The notes under the pieces are model-generated. The model did not search any database. It worked only from the letters and a program-made list of their open reading frames with translations, and was not told the origin of the DNA. This document shows positions 16,417-24,814 of a stretch of DNA of 64,000 nucleotides, piece after piece (the first letter of the stretch is position 1; each line of letters begins with the position of its first letter). A program made the position numbers and the translations under genes. The DNA comes from Pseudarthrobacter sp. NBSH8 (GTDB lineage: Bacteria > Actinomycetota > Actinomycetes > Actinomycetales > Micrococcaceae), in contig NZ_CP043178.1 of the NCBI RefSeq assembly GCF_014217545.1, positions 3,968,001-4,032,000 of the forward strand, written 5' to 3'.

Positions 16417-16647
16417 ATGAGCACCACCTCCACCACCGTCAACGTGTCCGGCATGACCTGCGGCCACTGCGTTTCGTCCGTCAGCGAGGAACTTGAATCG
16501 CTCGCCGGGGTTGAAACGGTCGACGTCGAACTCAACGCCGGCGGCATTTCCACCGTCACTATCACCTCAAGCCAGCAGCTGTCGCCGTCCGAGATCGGCG
16601 AAGCGGTTGCCGAAGCCGGCTACCTGGTTGTTGCCAACAACGCGTAA
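16417..16647 (+). CDS. copZ: copper chaperone CopZ (HMA domain)
   Basis: A 76-residue heavy-metal-associated domain of the ferredoxin-like fold. The Cu(I) site is GMTCGHCVSSV near the N-terminus. CopZ proteins hand Cu(I) to the P-type ATPase, encoded 24 bases downstream. An AAAGGA ribosome-binding site precedes the ATG. Length and fold are standard. Confidence 0.93.
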   Translation: MSTTSTTVNVSGMTCGHCVSSVSEELESLAGVETVDVELNAGGISTVTITSSQQLSPSEIGEAVAEAGYLVVANNA

Positions 16648-16671
16648 CGCTGACCGTTCGGGGGATCCATC

Positions 16672-19152
16672 ATGAGCACAGACCATCTCGATCACCACCC
16701 ACAAAGCCGGGTGGTTGAACTGGACATTGAGGGCATGACCTGCGCCTCCTGCGTGAACCGCGTGGAAAAGAAGCTGGGCAAACTCGACGGCGTCGAGGCC
16801 TCCGTCAACTTCCCGCTGGAATCCGCCCACGTCACCGTCCCGGCCGGCATCACGGACCAGCAAATAGTGGACACGGTCAACGCCACGGGCTACAAGGCCA
16901 CGGTCCGGCCCGCTCGCTATCCACGCCAAAGTGCCAGCCCCGGCACCGACGCCGATCACGACCAGAGTCAGCACGGCGGTTCGGAAGCCGGGCACAGCGC
17001 CGGCTCCGGGGACTTGCGGCAGCATGCGTCCAAGGTGGGCCCACGGCGGCAGGGTTCCTTGGCCGAGCTTACGAAGCCAGGGGGCCGCCGGGGAGGCACG
17101 AGCGAGCACGCGGAGCATGGCGCCGAAAGCGGCGCGCAAGGTGAGCACATGTCGCACGGTCCCGCCGCCGCCAAGCTGAGGCCAAGGCTGATCCTCGCCG
17201 CGATACTGACGCTGCCAGTCCTCGCGATTTCGATGGTTCCGGCACTGCAGTTTCCCAACTGGGGCTGGGTAGCAGGGGCCCTAGCGCTTCCGGTGGTCAG
17301 CTGGGCGGCCTGGCCCTTCCACCGTGCTGCAGCCGTCAATGCGCGCCACCTGGCCTCCACCATGGACACGCTTGTCTCGATTGGCGTCGCCGCCGCGTAC
17401 CTGTTCAGCGTGTGGCAGCTCGCCGCGGATCCCGCCATGACCGCCCACCCGGCCATGGATGGGATGGAGTCCGCCGGCCTCTACTTCGAAGTGGCCGCCG
17501 TGGTCACCACCTTCCTGCTCCTTGGCAGGTTCCTCGAAGCCAATGCCAAGCAGAAGGCCGGCGACGCCCTCAAGGCGTTGCTGAACCTCGGCGCCAAGGA
17601 CGCCACCATCCTTCACGAGGGCTCCGAACATAAAGTCCCCGCCGATCAGCTACGTGTGGGCGACGTCGTGGTGGTGCGCCCCGGCGAAAAGATCGCCACG
17701 GACGGAGAGGTGATCGACGGCATGTCAGCTGTTGATGCGTCCCTGCTAACCGGCGAATCCGTCCCGGTGGAGGTGGAGCCAGGCAGCAAAGTCACGGGCG
17801 CCACCATCAACACTTCCGGCCGGCTGCTCGTCCGGGCCACCCGCGTGGGCTCCGAAACCACGCTGGCGCAGATGGCCCGGTTGGTCTCGCAGGCACAAAC
17901 CGGCAAGGCTCCCATTGCGCGCCTCGCCGACCGGATCAGCGCCGTCTTTGTCCCCATCGTCCTTGCCCTCGCGGTGCTCACCTTTGCGCTGTGGCTCGCG
18001 TTCAGCGGACCGGTGATTGAACCTGCCGAGCTCAGGGCAGCTTTTACCGCCGCAGTCACTGTGTTGGTCATCGCTTGCCCGTGCGCGCTGGGGCTGGCCA
18101 CTCCCGTGGGGCTGCTCACCGGAACCGGCCGGGGCGCCCAGTTGGGCATCCTGATCAAGGGCCCGCAGGTCCTGGAAGACACCCGCACGGTGGACACCAT
18201 CCTGCTCGACAAGACCGGCACCGTCACCACCGGAAAACTCGCCGTGGCCAATACCCTCGCCTTTGACGGCCACCAGGGCAGGGACGTGCTGCGGCTCGCC
18301 GGCGCCGTCGAAGCGGCATCCGAGCACCCCATCGCACACGCCATCGCGGCCGCGGCCCTCGAGGCGCAAACCGGGCACGACGACGGCGGGCGGCTCCCCG
18401 CCGTCGAACACTTCCGTTCTGCACCCGGCGGCGGAGTGGTGGGAACCGTGGAAGGGCGCGTGATCTTGGCGGGCCGCACGGGCTGGCTCACGGAGAACGG
18501 CGTCCGCACCTCCGGCGCGCAGATGGAGGCGCTGGCCACCGCAGAAGCCACCGGCGCCACGGCCATCTGGGTGGCAGTGGACGGCACCCCGGCCGGAATC
18601 ATCAGTCTCCGGGACACCGTGAAACCGGGATCCGCGGAAGCGGTGGCAAAGCTGAAGAAGCTCGGACTGCGCCCCATTCTGCTGACCGGGGACAACGCCG
18701 CGGTGGCCTCACAGGTCGCTGCCGCCGTCGGGATTTCGCTTGACGATGTTCATGCCGGCGTCCTGCCTGCCGGTAAGGTCGAGGCCGTCCGACGGCTCCA
18801 GGCGGGCGGGGCCATCGTGGCGATGGCCGGCGACGGCGTGAATGACGCCGCCGCGCTGGCGCAGGCGGACCTGGGCATCGCCATGGGATCCGGTACCGAT
18901 GTGGCCATCGAGGCGGCGGACCTCACCGTCATGGGCAATGACCTGGGGCAGGTGGCACAGGCCATCGAATTGTCCCGGCGGACGCTGGCCATCATCAAGA
19001 CCAACCTGTTCTGGGCGTTCTTCTATAACGCCATCGGCATTCCTGTGGCCGCCCTGGGCCTGTTGAACCCGATGCTCGCCGGTGCAGCGATGGCGGCGAG
19101 TTCAGTCCTGGTGGTGGCCAACTCGCTCCGGCTGCGCAGCTTCGGCAGGTAG
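16672..19152 (+). CDS. copA: Cu(I)-exporting P1B-type ATPase
   Basis: An 826-residue copper efflux pump. An N-terminal HMA domain has the Cu site GMTCASC (C24, C27); then eight membrane helices, the actuator TGES motif (LLTGESVPVE), the CPC ion site (IACPCALG), the phosphorylation motif DKTGT, the P1B-specific SEHP (EASEHPIAHA) and GDGVND. Between the HMA domain and the first helix, about residues 85-165, lies a long Arg/Gly/His-rich linker unlike usual CopA sequence. It forms the last gene of a csoR-copZ-copA unit that detoxifies cytoplasmic copper. Confidence 0.95.
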   Translation: MSTDHLDHHPQSRVVELDIEGMTCASCVNRVEKKLGKLDGVEASVNFPLESAHVTVPAGITDQQIVDTVNATGYKATVRPARYPRQSASPGTDADHDQSQHGGSEAGHSAGSGDLRQHASKVGPRRQGSLAELTKPGGRRGGTSEHAEHGAESGAQGEHMSHGPAAAKLRPRLILAAILTLPVLAISMVPALQFPNWGWVAGALALPVVSWAAWPFHRAAAVNARHLASTMDTLVSIGVAAAYLFSVWQLAADPAMTAHPAMDGMESAGLYFEVAAVVTTFLLLGRFLEANAKQKAGDALKALLNLGAKDATILHEGSEHKVPADQLRVGDVVVVRPGEKIATDGEVIDGMSAVDASLLTGESVPVEVEPGSKVTGATINTSGRLLVRATRVGSETTLAQMARLVSQAQTGKAPIARLADRISAVFVPIVLALAVLTFALWLAFSGPVIEPAELRAAFTAAVTVLVIACPCALGLATPVGLLTGTGRGAQLGILIKGPQVLEDTRTVDTILLDKTGTVTTGKLAVANTLAFDGHQGRDVLRLAGAVEAASEHPIAHAIAAAALEAQTGHDDGGRLPAVEHFRSAPGGGVVGTVEGRVILAGRTGWLTENGVRTSGAQMEALATAEATGATAIWVAVDGTPAGIISLRDTVKPGSAEAVAKLKKLGLRPILLTGDNAAVASQVAAAVGISLDDVHAGVLPAGKVEAVRRLQAGGAIVAMAGDGVNDAAALAQADLGIAMGSGTDVAIEAADLTVMGNDLGQVAQAIELSRRTLAIIKTNLFWAFFYNAIGIPVAALGLLNPMLAGAAMAASSVLVVANSLRLRSFGR

Positions 19153-19172
19153 GTCCTTAGGCTGATATGTCC

Positions 19173-19445
19173 TCAGACGGTGCCGAAGCGCACGGCCGCA
19201 CGGGCCCGCGCTTTGGCGGCCTCCTCGTCCCGGCGCTTGGCAGGCGCGTGGGTGACCAGCGAATCCAGCAGGTGTTGGGTGATGTGGGCGATCTCGTGCA
19301 CCGCCGTTTCGAAGGCGTCTTCGTTGGCCTTGGATGGCTTGGTGCTGCCACTGACCTTGCGCACATACTGCAGCGCGGCGGCATTCACCTCCTCAGAGGT
19401 GGCGTGCGGTTCGTAGTTGTGGAGGGTTCGTATATTCCGGCACAT
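19173..19445 (-). CDS. DUF2277 family protein
   Basis: A 90-residue protein beginning MCRNIRTLHNYEPHATSEEV, the characteristic N-terminus of the DUF2277 family, followed by AALQYVRKVSGSTKPSKANEDAF. The family is small, cytoplasmic and of unknown function; the conserved N-terminal Cys-Arg-Asn is its hallmark. It converges on copA, with about 20 bases between stops. Confidence 0.9.
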   Translation of the reverse strand: MCRNIRTLHNYEPHATSEEVNAAALQYVRKVSGSTKPSKANEDAFETAVHEIAHITQHLLDSLVTHAPAKRRDEEAAKARARAAVRFGTV

Positions 19446-19676
19446 ATGCCCATGCTAGGCTCTGGAACGCCTCGGATCGACCTCCCAGCCCTGCGGTGCT
19501 CGAGCCTGTTGAGATTGGACAGGCTCAACCACCGAGATGTTGTCCGGCATGGGCAGCGGTGCCCATCGACAGTATTTTGGAGCCGGGATAGGTTCTAGGC
19601 AATGGATCTTCCGGATCAGCCGGAGGCCACTGGGGATGCCGATCTGGATCGGATCCAACACAACGAGGAGAAACTG

Positions 19677-19940
19677 ATGGCTATTTGGGGCGCAGATGTA
19701 GAACAGCTCAGGACTCTTGGCAGCAAGCTGCAGGCCGGTGCCGGCGAGATCGAGCAGCAGCGGTCCAACCTCTCCCGCGTGCTGGACAGCACCAACTGGG
19801 AAGGCCCGGACGCCACCCACTTCCGTGGGGAATGGTCAGGCACGCACACCGCGGCGCTGAACCAGGTCATCCAGGCGCTGAAGGATGCCGGCCAGAAGGC
19901 CACCAAGAACGCCAACGAGCAGGACCAGGCTTCACGCTAA
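19677..19940 (+). CDS. WXG100-family protein
   Basis: An 87-residue helical hairpin protein. The turn is NWEGPDATHF (W-x-G) between two amphipathic helices, as in ESAT-6-like proteins exported by type VII secretion. A GAGGAG site lies just before the ATG at 19677; 25 further in-frame codons upstream are probably not translated. No EccC, EccD or other secretion gene lies in the window, so it is an orphan locus. A GC-rich hairpin follows at 19959. Confidence 0.8.
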   Translation: MAIWGADVEQLRTLGSKLQAGAGEIEQQRSNLSRVLDSTNWEGPDATHFRGEWSGTHTAALNQVIQALKDAGQKATKNANEQDQASR

Positions 19941-19958
19941 CCGCAGAAGCTCTGACCC

Positions 19959-19990
19959 GGGGCCCGGGCACAGCACAGTGTCCGGGCCCC
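19959..19990. terminator. GC-rich hairpin between convergent WXG100 and DMT genes
   Basis: A 13-bp stem with one G-T pair (19959-19971 with 19978-19990) and a 6-base loop. No T-run on the plus side, so it may act as a bidirectional or weak terminator for the convergent genes. Confidence 0.55.
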
Positions 19991-20019
19991 GTGGCATTTA
20001 ACAACCGGGCAGCGGGCAC

Positions 20020-21030
20020 TCAGGGCACAGGTTCGACGTCGTTCGCGTGGTCCAGCGGGGCGGGCGTCCCGGCAAGAGCTGCGGCCGTTCCGGAGCGAAG
20101 CTCGTCCAGCCGGACCAGAACCACCCCGCCCACAATGAGGGTGCCGCCCAGGAGTTGGATGGCACCGGGAAGCTCACCCAGGAGCAGCCAGGCCCAGACC
20201 ACCGCGAACAGCACCTCGGTCAGCGAGACGAAGGACGCAACTTTGGAGCCAAGGGCGCGGGCAGCCACAATGCCGGAAACGTACGCCAGGACTGTTGCCA
20301 TGATGATCAGGCCACCCAGGGAGACCCACCATGGCGTGATCCATGGGCCCAGCTTGGTATCCGCGGTGCTGAATGCCATGGGAAGCAGTCCCGTTGCGGC
20401 CGCCAGCCACATAACGGCCGCCCCCGCCAGCAGCCCGGCGGACGCCAGGACGATGGGCGGCAGGGAATCATTTTCCTTGGCCGTGATGAAGAAGTAAATG
20501 GCAAGGCATACGGCAGCGGCCATCCCCCACAGGACCCCGACGATGTCGATCTTGACCGTTCCGGTGAGGTCCAGCACCAGGATCAGGCCGCCGAGCGAGA
20601 GCACTGTTCCGCCTAAGGTCAACGCCCGTGGGCGCTTCTTGCTCGCCCCCCACAGCCAAAGCACGATGAGGACGGGCGCCAGGTATTCAAGCAACAGCGC
20701 TACGCCCACGGAGAGGCGGGCTACGGCATTGAAGTAGAACAGCTGGCACGCGGCCACACCGATCAGACCGAAAAGACCGATGGTGACCCAGTTGTCGCGC
20801 AGCTGGTACCACCGTCCGCGCAAGGCCAGAATCGCAGGAATTACGAGAATCAGCGCAGCACCGGTCAGGCGGGCTGTCACGGCAGCGCCCGGGGTCCAGC
20901 CGGTTTCCAGGAGCGCCTTGGCGAAGGAGCCGGAGAGCCCGAAGACGGCAGAAGAGAACAACGCGATTCCAAGACCGGAGCCAAGGAATCTGCCCGCGGC
21001 TGCGGGGTTAGGGGCGGCAGTCACCGACAC
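20020..21030 (-). CDS. EamA/DMT-superfamily transporter
   Basis: A 336-residue membrane protein with ten predicted helices arranged as two EamA repeats (SSAVFGLSGSFAKALLETGWTPGA in the first, GILWGM-like VGVLWGMAAAVCLAIYFF in the second). The final helix pair carries the family-typical LTEVLFAVVWAWLLLGELP. Such proteins export amino acids or other metabolites. GTG start at 21028-21030 behind AGGAGG. It is divergent from a CGNR-type regulator, with two palindromes in the 65 bases between them, which suggests that the regulator controls it. Confidence 0.88.
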   Translation of the reverse strand: MSVTAAPNPAAAGRFLGSGLGIALFSSAVFGLSGSFAKALLETGWTPGAAVTARLTGAALILVIPAILALRGRWYQLRDNWVTIGLFGLIGVAACQLFYFNAVARLSVGVALLLEYLAPVLIVLWLWGASKKRPRALTLGGTVLSLGGLILVLDLTGTVKIDIVGVLWGMAAAVCLAIYFFITAKENDSLPPIVLASAGLLAGAAVMWLAAATGLLPMAFSTADTKLGPWITPWWVSLGGLIIMATVLAYVSGIVAARALGSKVASFVSLTEVLFAVVWAWLLLGELPGAIQLLGGTLIVGGVVLVRLDELRSGTAAALAGTPAPLDHANDVEPVP

Positions 21031-21071
21031 CTCCTGTCAGGAGTAAAGTGGGGTAATGGTCCTGACATTAC
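21031..21071. promoter_or_regulatory. two palindromes in the divergent DMT/CGNR promoter region
   Basis: CTCCTG-T-CAGGAG (21031-21043) covers the ribosome-binding site of the DMT gene, and GTAATGGTCCTGACATTAC (21053-21071) is an inverted repeat with 6-base arms. Either may be the operator of the adjacent CGNR regulator. Prediction by eye. Confidence 0.45.
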
Positions 21072-21095
21072 GCCCGCTCCCAGTAAGGAGTCAAG

Positions 21096-21641
21096 ATGGT
21101 CTTTGCCCCTGACACCGAAATAGCCCTGCGCACCGTGGTCAACCTGGTCAACACGGCCGCCAACGGACGCGAATTACTCGCCACGGTGGCGCAGCTGGAT
21201 GGCTTCCTTCGCTCCGAAGGGTTCAGTGGATCCCGCGCCGGCGATGCGGCGGAGCTGTCGAGTGTCCACGAACTGCGCGGGCGGCTTGCCACCCTCTGGA
21301 CTGCAGACGAAGACTCCGCCGTGGCGGGCGTCAACCGCCTGTTGCGCGAGGCCAACGCACTCCCCCAGCTGATGAAGCACGATGAGTGGGACTGGCATCT
21401 GCACGCCACCGCCAGAGACGCACCGCTGGCAGAGCGAATGGGCACCGAAGCTGCCATGGCCCTGGCGGACGTCATCCGGAGCAAGGAAATGGACCGCATG
21501 CTGGTGTGCGAGGCCGAGGACTGCGATGCCGTGGTCCTGGACCTCAGCCGCAACCGGTCGAAACGGTATTGCGACACCGGGAACTGTGCCAACCGAGCGC
21601 ACGTGGCAGCGTACCGGGCGCGGCAGGCGACGGTCCACTAG
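21096..21641 (+). CDS. CGNR zinc-finger/ABATE-domain transcriptional regulator
   Basis: A 181-residue protein. The N-terminal ABATE-like domain spans about residues 1-130 (TEIALRTVVNLVNTA and ELRGRLATLW). The C-terminal zinc finger is CEAEDCDAVVLDLSRNRSKRYC-DTGNCANR, with four Cys and the diagnostic CxNR ending. This family is a putative DNA-binding group often divergent from transporters or dehydrogenases. A TAAGGAG site precedes the ATG. The likely target is the divergent DMT gene. Confidence 0.88.
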   Translation: MVFAPDTEIALRTVVNLVNTAANGRELLATVAQLDGFLRSEGFSGSRAGDAAELSSVHELRGRLATLWTADEDSAVAGVNRLLREANALPQLMKHDEWDWHLHATARDAPLAERMGTEAAMALADVIRSKEMDRMLVCEAEDCDAVVLDLSRNRSKRYCDTGNCANRAHVAAYRARQATVH

Positions 21642-21702
21642 CCAGCGGCGGGACCTGGGCAGGACCGGCGCGCGGGAAGCCAGCCTACGGGAAGCCGGTG
21701 CG

Positions 21703-22074
21703 CTAGGAGTTGCTGGAGCCGGGGCTGTCAGCGTCCGGAGCCTCAGGGGCGCCGCCGGCCTGGCTTGAGCCGTGTCCCCCGAATCCATGCAACGGCTTCC
21801 GCGCTGAACTCAGGTTGACGCCCGATCCCTTGCCCAGGTGTTCGGAGTTCTCTTTGTGGCTCATGGCCAGCATGGCCGCGATCACCAACGTAACGATGAA
21901 CGCAATGCCGGCCCCCGTGAAGGCGAGGTCGAACCGGGGGGTCTTCGAACTGCCGCCGGAGGCGAAGATCAGCACCGCGATGAAAGCGAGGACGGCCCAG
22001 AACGCAGAGAACATCAGCGGCCCCTTCACCGAGGTCCGCAGATTGCGCGGTTTTCCTGGTTTCTGGTCTGCCAA
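21703..22074 (-). CDS. small membrane protein, hypothetical
   Basis: A 123-residue protein with two membrane helices (about residues 20-40, FSAFWAVLAFIAVLIFASGG, and 50-70, FTGAGIAFIVTLVIAAMLAM). A Gly/Ser/Pro-rich, probably disordered cytoplasmic tail ends DSPGSSNS. No named family. It is common for such short two-helix proteins to be conserved in Arthrobacter relatives, but I cannot assign a role. It converges on the CGNR gene. Confidence 0.7.
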   Translation of the reverse strand: MADQKPGKPRNLRTSVKGPLMFSAFWAVLAFIAVLIFASGGSSKTPRFDLAFTGAGIAFIVTLVIAAMLAMSHKENSEHLGKGSGVNLSSARKPLHGFGGHGSSQAGGAPEAPDADSPGSSNS

Positions 22075-22180
22075 GGTAGTTCCTCTCCTACAGCCATGCC
22101 GAAGGGCTTGCTGGTTCGAATGTGTGCGGGGGTTGTTCCGGGCGCGTTTTCTACGCCGGGTAGAACCTTTCGCTTCTAGT

Positions 22181-22771
22181 TTACGGCTTCCCGGAGGCGG
22201 GCCGGGAATCGTGCCTTAGCGTCAGCCCGGACAGGACCCAGAGCACACCGGAGATGATGGCTCCGCCGCCGGCGACGCCAAGCAGTGCATGGGCTCCGAG
22301 ACTGATGAAGAAAGGCAGGATCGCCGCGGTACCAAGCCCGACGATGCCCGAGGCCAGCCAGTCACGGGCCAGTATGTGCCGGCCGCGATATCGGAGGCCG
22401 CAGTACAGCTCCACCGCTCCGGCCAGGCCAAGTCCCGCCGCGGCGACAACGCCGAAGACGCGGTCCCCATGCAGCAGCGCCAAGGCAACACCTGCGCCTG
22501 CCAGGGACGCCCCGGCGGCGGAGAGGATTTTGCCGGGCATGCCGTCACGCGCGTAGCCGGTCTTCGGGATGGCCCATAGGACCAGCAGTCCCGTGACCAG
22601 CAGATAGAGCCCGCCTGCCCAGCCCATGACCTGGACCGACGGGCCGGCCCAGAAAATGGTCACCGCGCCGAACACTAGCGCGGCCAGAGCCCGGAGCAAC
22701 ACCGGTTTCCACAGGTCAGCCTGCGGTGCGGCGCCGGGCGCGATGTCTGCGGGGGTCACTGGTTGGCTCAC
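22181..22771 (-). CDS. HdeD-like (DUF308) membrane protein
   Basis: A 196-residue protein with about six hydrophobic helices, rich in Ala/Gly/Leu, from PVLLRALAALVFGAVTIFWAG through AGGGAIISGVLWVLSGLTL. The helix-pair layout and the paired WxxGLYLLVTG and VELYCGLRYRGR segments resemble DUF308/HdeD membrane proteins, whose role in acid resistance is known only in enterobacteria. GTG start at 22769-22771. It lies downstream of the MATE gene on the same strand with 25 bases between. Confidence 0.7.
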   Translation of the reverse strand: MSQPVTPADIAPGAAPQADLWKPVLLRALAALVFGAVTIFWAGPSVQVMGWAGGLYLLVTGLLVLWAIPKTGYARDGMPGKILSAAGASLAGAGVALALLHGDRVFGVVAAAGLGLAGAVELYCGLRYRGRHILARDWLASGIVGLGTAAILPFFISLGAHALLGVAGGGAIISGVLWVLSGLTLRHDSRPASGKP

Positions 22772-22796
22772 CGGTCCAGTTTAGTGGCCGCCGGCC

Positions 22797-24149
22797 CTAT
22801 GGCGAACCCAGCACCATCCAGCGGTCCGAGCGGGCACGCAGGCCCAGGGTCACAGCCCGGGCGGCCATGTAGCCCAGCGCAAAAGCGGCCCACAGCCACA
22901 CGAGGCCTGCAGCCGCGGACATGCCGGAGGCAGCAACGGCCACGAGCATGGGCACGTAGACGGCGAGGTTGGCCACACCTGCCAGTGCCAGATACTTGGC
23001 GTCGCCGGCGCCGATCAGCACGCCATCCAGGACAAAGACAAAACCCGCAATTGGCTGGCCGGCGGCAAGGATCCACAGGGCGTACGTCAGGACGGACTGG
23101 ACGCCGGCGTCTGACGTGAACAGCGCCCCGGCCCAAGGTGCAGCGACGGCCAACAGGGCACCTGTGATCACGCCGAAACCGGCACCCCAGCGGATCATTG
23201 TCCGGGTCAACTGCCGCGCCCTCACGGGATTGGACGCACCGAGTTCCTTGCCGATCAGGGCCTGGGCGGCTATAGCGAGGGCATCCAGGGCAAAAGCGAG
23301 GAAGGAGAAAATGGTCATGGCCAGCTGGTGCGCGGCAAGGTTGACGGCACCTTGCCCCGTGACCACAAAAACCGTGGCCAGGATGGCTATGCGCAGGCTC
23401 AGGGTGCGGAGCATGAGCCACGAACCGACGCGGGTCATCGCGCGGATACCGCTCCAGTCGGGCCACAGGCTGATGCCATGACGGACAGCATTTCGCTGGA
23501 CCATCAGCAGATAGACGGCCGCCATGGCCCATTGCGCCACACTGGTGCCCGCCGCCGAGCCCGCAACGGACCAGTCCAGCCCGTAGACCAGCCATAGGTT
23601 AAGGACAATATTCAGGGCAAAGCCTGCGGTGGCCACCAGCAGCGGTGTCCTGGTGTCCTGCAATCCGCGGAGGACTCCGGTGCCCGCGAAGATGAGCAGC
23701 ATGGCCACCAGGCCAGGCATGGACCAGCGGAGATAGTCAACAGCAAATGAGCGCACATCACCCTCTGCCCCCATCAGGGACACCAGCGGTTCAGCGGCCC
23801 AGAAACCGGCCACCGCCAGGACTATGCCCAGCAGCAGAGCCAGCCAGACGCCGTCGCGCCCTGCCGCAAGCGCCTTGCCCAACTGGCCGTGTCCCATCGC
23901 GCGGGCCACGGCCGGGGTGGTGGAGTAAGCGAGGAAAACCATCAGGCCGACGGCGGTGTGCAACACCGCGGAGGCTAGCCCCACACCGGCCAGCTGGGCC
24001 ACGCCGAGATGGCCCACAATGGCCGAATCCGCGAGAAGGAACAGCGGTTCGGCGATCAGTGCGCCGAACGCAGGCACGGCGAGCCGCAGGATTTCCCGGG
24101 CATGGCTGGCGGGACGCTGCACGGCGGCGGGGGCGGATTGATTGGGCAC
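22797..24149 (-). CDS. MATE-family efflux transporter (DinF-like)
   Basis: A 450-residue protein with 12 helices in two similar halves. The DinF subgroup markers EPLFLLADSAIVGHLG near residue 34 and LNIVLNLWLVYGLDWSVAGSAAGTSVAQW near residue 185 are present. Such pumps exchange cations for organic substrates or toxic metabolites. GTG start at 24147-24149. An inverted repeat CATGAC-N7-GTCATG lies 50 bases upstream and may be an operator. Confidence 0.88.
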   Translation of the reverse strand: MPNQSAPAAVQRPASHAREILRLAVPAFGALIAEPLFLLADSAIVGHLGVAQLAGVGLASAVLHTAVGLMVFLAYSTTPAVARAMGHGQLGKALAAGRDGVWLALLLGIVLAVAGFWAAEPLVSLMGAEGDVRSFAVDYLRWSMPGLVAMLLIFAGTGVLRGLQDTRTPLLVATAGFALNIVLNLWLVYGLDWSVAGSAAGTSVAQWAMAAVYLLMVQRNAVRHGISLWPDWSGIRAMTRVGSWLMLRTLSLRIAILATVFVVTGQGAVNLAAHQLAMTIFSFLAFALDALAIAAQALIGKELGASNPVRARQLTRTMIRWGAGFGVITGALLAVAAPWAGALFTSDAGVQSVLTYALWILAAGQPIAGFVFVLDGVLIGAGDAKYLALAGVANLAVYVPMLVAVAASGMSAAAGLVWLWAAFALGYMAARAVTLGLRARSDRWMVLGSP

Positions 24150-24195
24150 AGCTTCAGCCTAACGGCCGGCGCCGACCACCCGGCGGCCCTGCTTC

Positions 24196-24214
24196 CATGA
24201 CGCCGGATGTCATG
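24196..24214. promoter_or_regulatory. inverted repeat CATGAC-N7-GTCATG upstream of MATE gene
   Basis: Perfect 6-base arms at 24196-24201 and 24209-24214, in the divergent region between the MATE and DoxX genes. Position about 50 bases before the MATE GTG suits a repressor site. Function inferred only from symmetry. Confidence 0.4.
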
Positions 24215-24237
24215 ACAAAGGACACAATGGCGGATGG

Positions 24238-24257
24238 TTAGTTGACACTTCAACTAA
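24238..24257. promoter_or_regulatory. RosR/MarR-like operator upstream of doxX
   Basis: TTAGTTGACACTTCAACTAA is a perfect palindrome with 7-base arms. It closely resembles the motif I recall for the redox-sensing MarR protein RosR of Corynebacterium (TTGTTGAYRYRTCAACWA), differing at two positions. A TTGACA -35 candidate is embedded at 24242-24247, so binding would block transcription of doxX. No MarR gene lies nearby. Confidence 0.6.
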
Positions 24258-24277
24258 ATGTCGGGGAGACTCGATTT

Positions 24278-24712
24278 ATGAATCAGTCACGCCTTATCAC
24301 CACGGCCATCACCGTCCTGCGCGTCATCCTCGGCTTCCTCTTCGCCGCCCACGGCTGGCAGAAGTTCAATGAATGGACCATCGCCGGCACCCAGGCCGCG
24401 TTCTCCCAGATGGGCGTCCCCGCAGCCAACATCTCAGCTCCCCTCGTTGCAGGCCTCGAGCTCGCCGGCGGCGTTGCCCTCATCCTCGGCGTACTCACCC
24501 GCGTGGTGGCTGCCCTGCTGGCCCTAAACATGATCGGCGCCCTCTTCCTGGTGCACGCCCCGGCAGGAGTCTTCGCCGACAAGGGCGGGTACGAACTGGT
24601 GCTGCTCCTGGGCGCTGCCGCCCTGGCACTCGCACTCACCGGAGCCGGCCGGGTGTCCGTGGACCGCGTCCTGTTCGCCCGCAAGGGCTCCAAACTGGCA
24701 GTCCTCGCCTAA
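24278..24712 (+). CDS. DoxX-family membrane protein
   Basis: A 144-residue protein with four membrane helices and the DoxX-family N-terminus RVILGFLFAAHGWQKF, then LAGGVALILGVLTRVVA. DoxX proteins of actinobacteria are linked to redox and thiol stress and often form complexes with oxidoreductases; others act in quinone metabolism. The GGGGAG site is 10 bases before the ATG at 24278. Its promoter overlaps the RosR-like palindrome described above, supporting oxidative-stress control. A very strong terminator follows. Confidence 0.88.
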   Translation: MNQSRLITTAITVLRVILGFLFAAHGWQKFNEWTIAGTQAAFSQMGVPAANISAPLVAGLELAGGVALILGVLTRVVAALLALNMIGALFLVHAPAGVFADKGGYELVLLLGAAALALALTGAGRVSVDRVLFARKGSKLAVLA

Positions 24713-24736
24713 GCGGACTCCTCCAAAACGAGCAAC

Positions 24737-24780
24737 GCCCGACGGCGGACCGGCACCCAGGTGCCGGTCCGCCGTCGGGC
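24737..24780. terminator. very strong hairpin terminator after doxX
   Basis: A perfect 21-bp stem (24737-24757 with 24760-24780), among the strongest in the window, followed by a TAAAA stretch rather than a T-run. It marks the end of doxX transcription and also borders the broken aztD-like fragment. Confidence 0.8.
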
Positions 24781-24814
24781 GTAAAATTCCTTGGCTAAGG
24801 TCAGCCGGAGACCC

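Noticed and set aside
19677..19940. Type VII secretion locus
   Set aside because: Only one WXG100 gene is present, with no EccC, EccB, EccD or mycosin gene around it.
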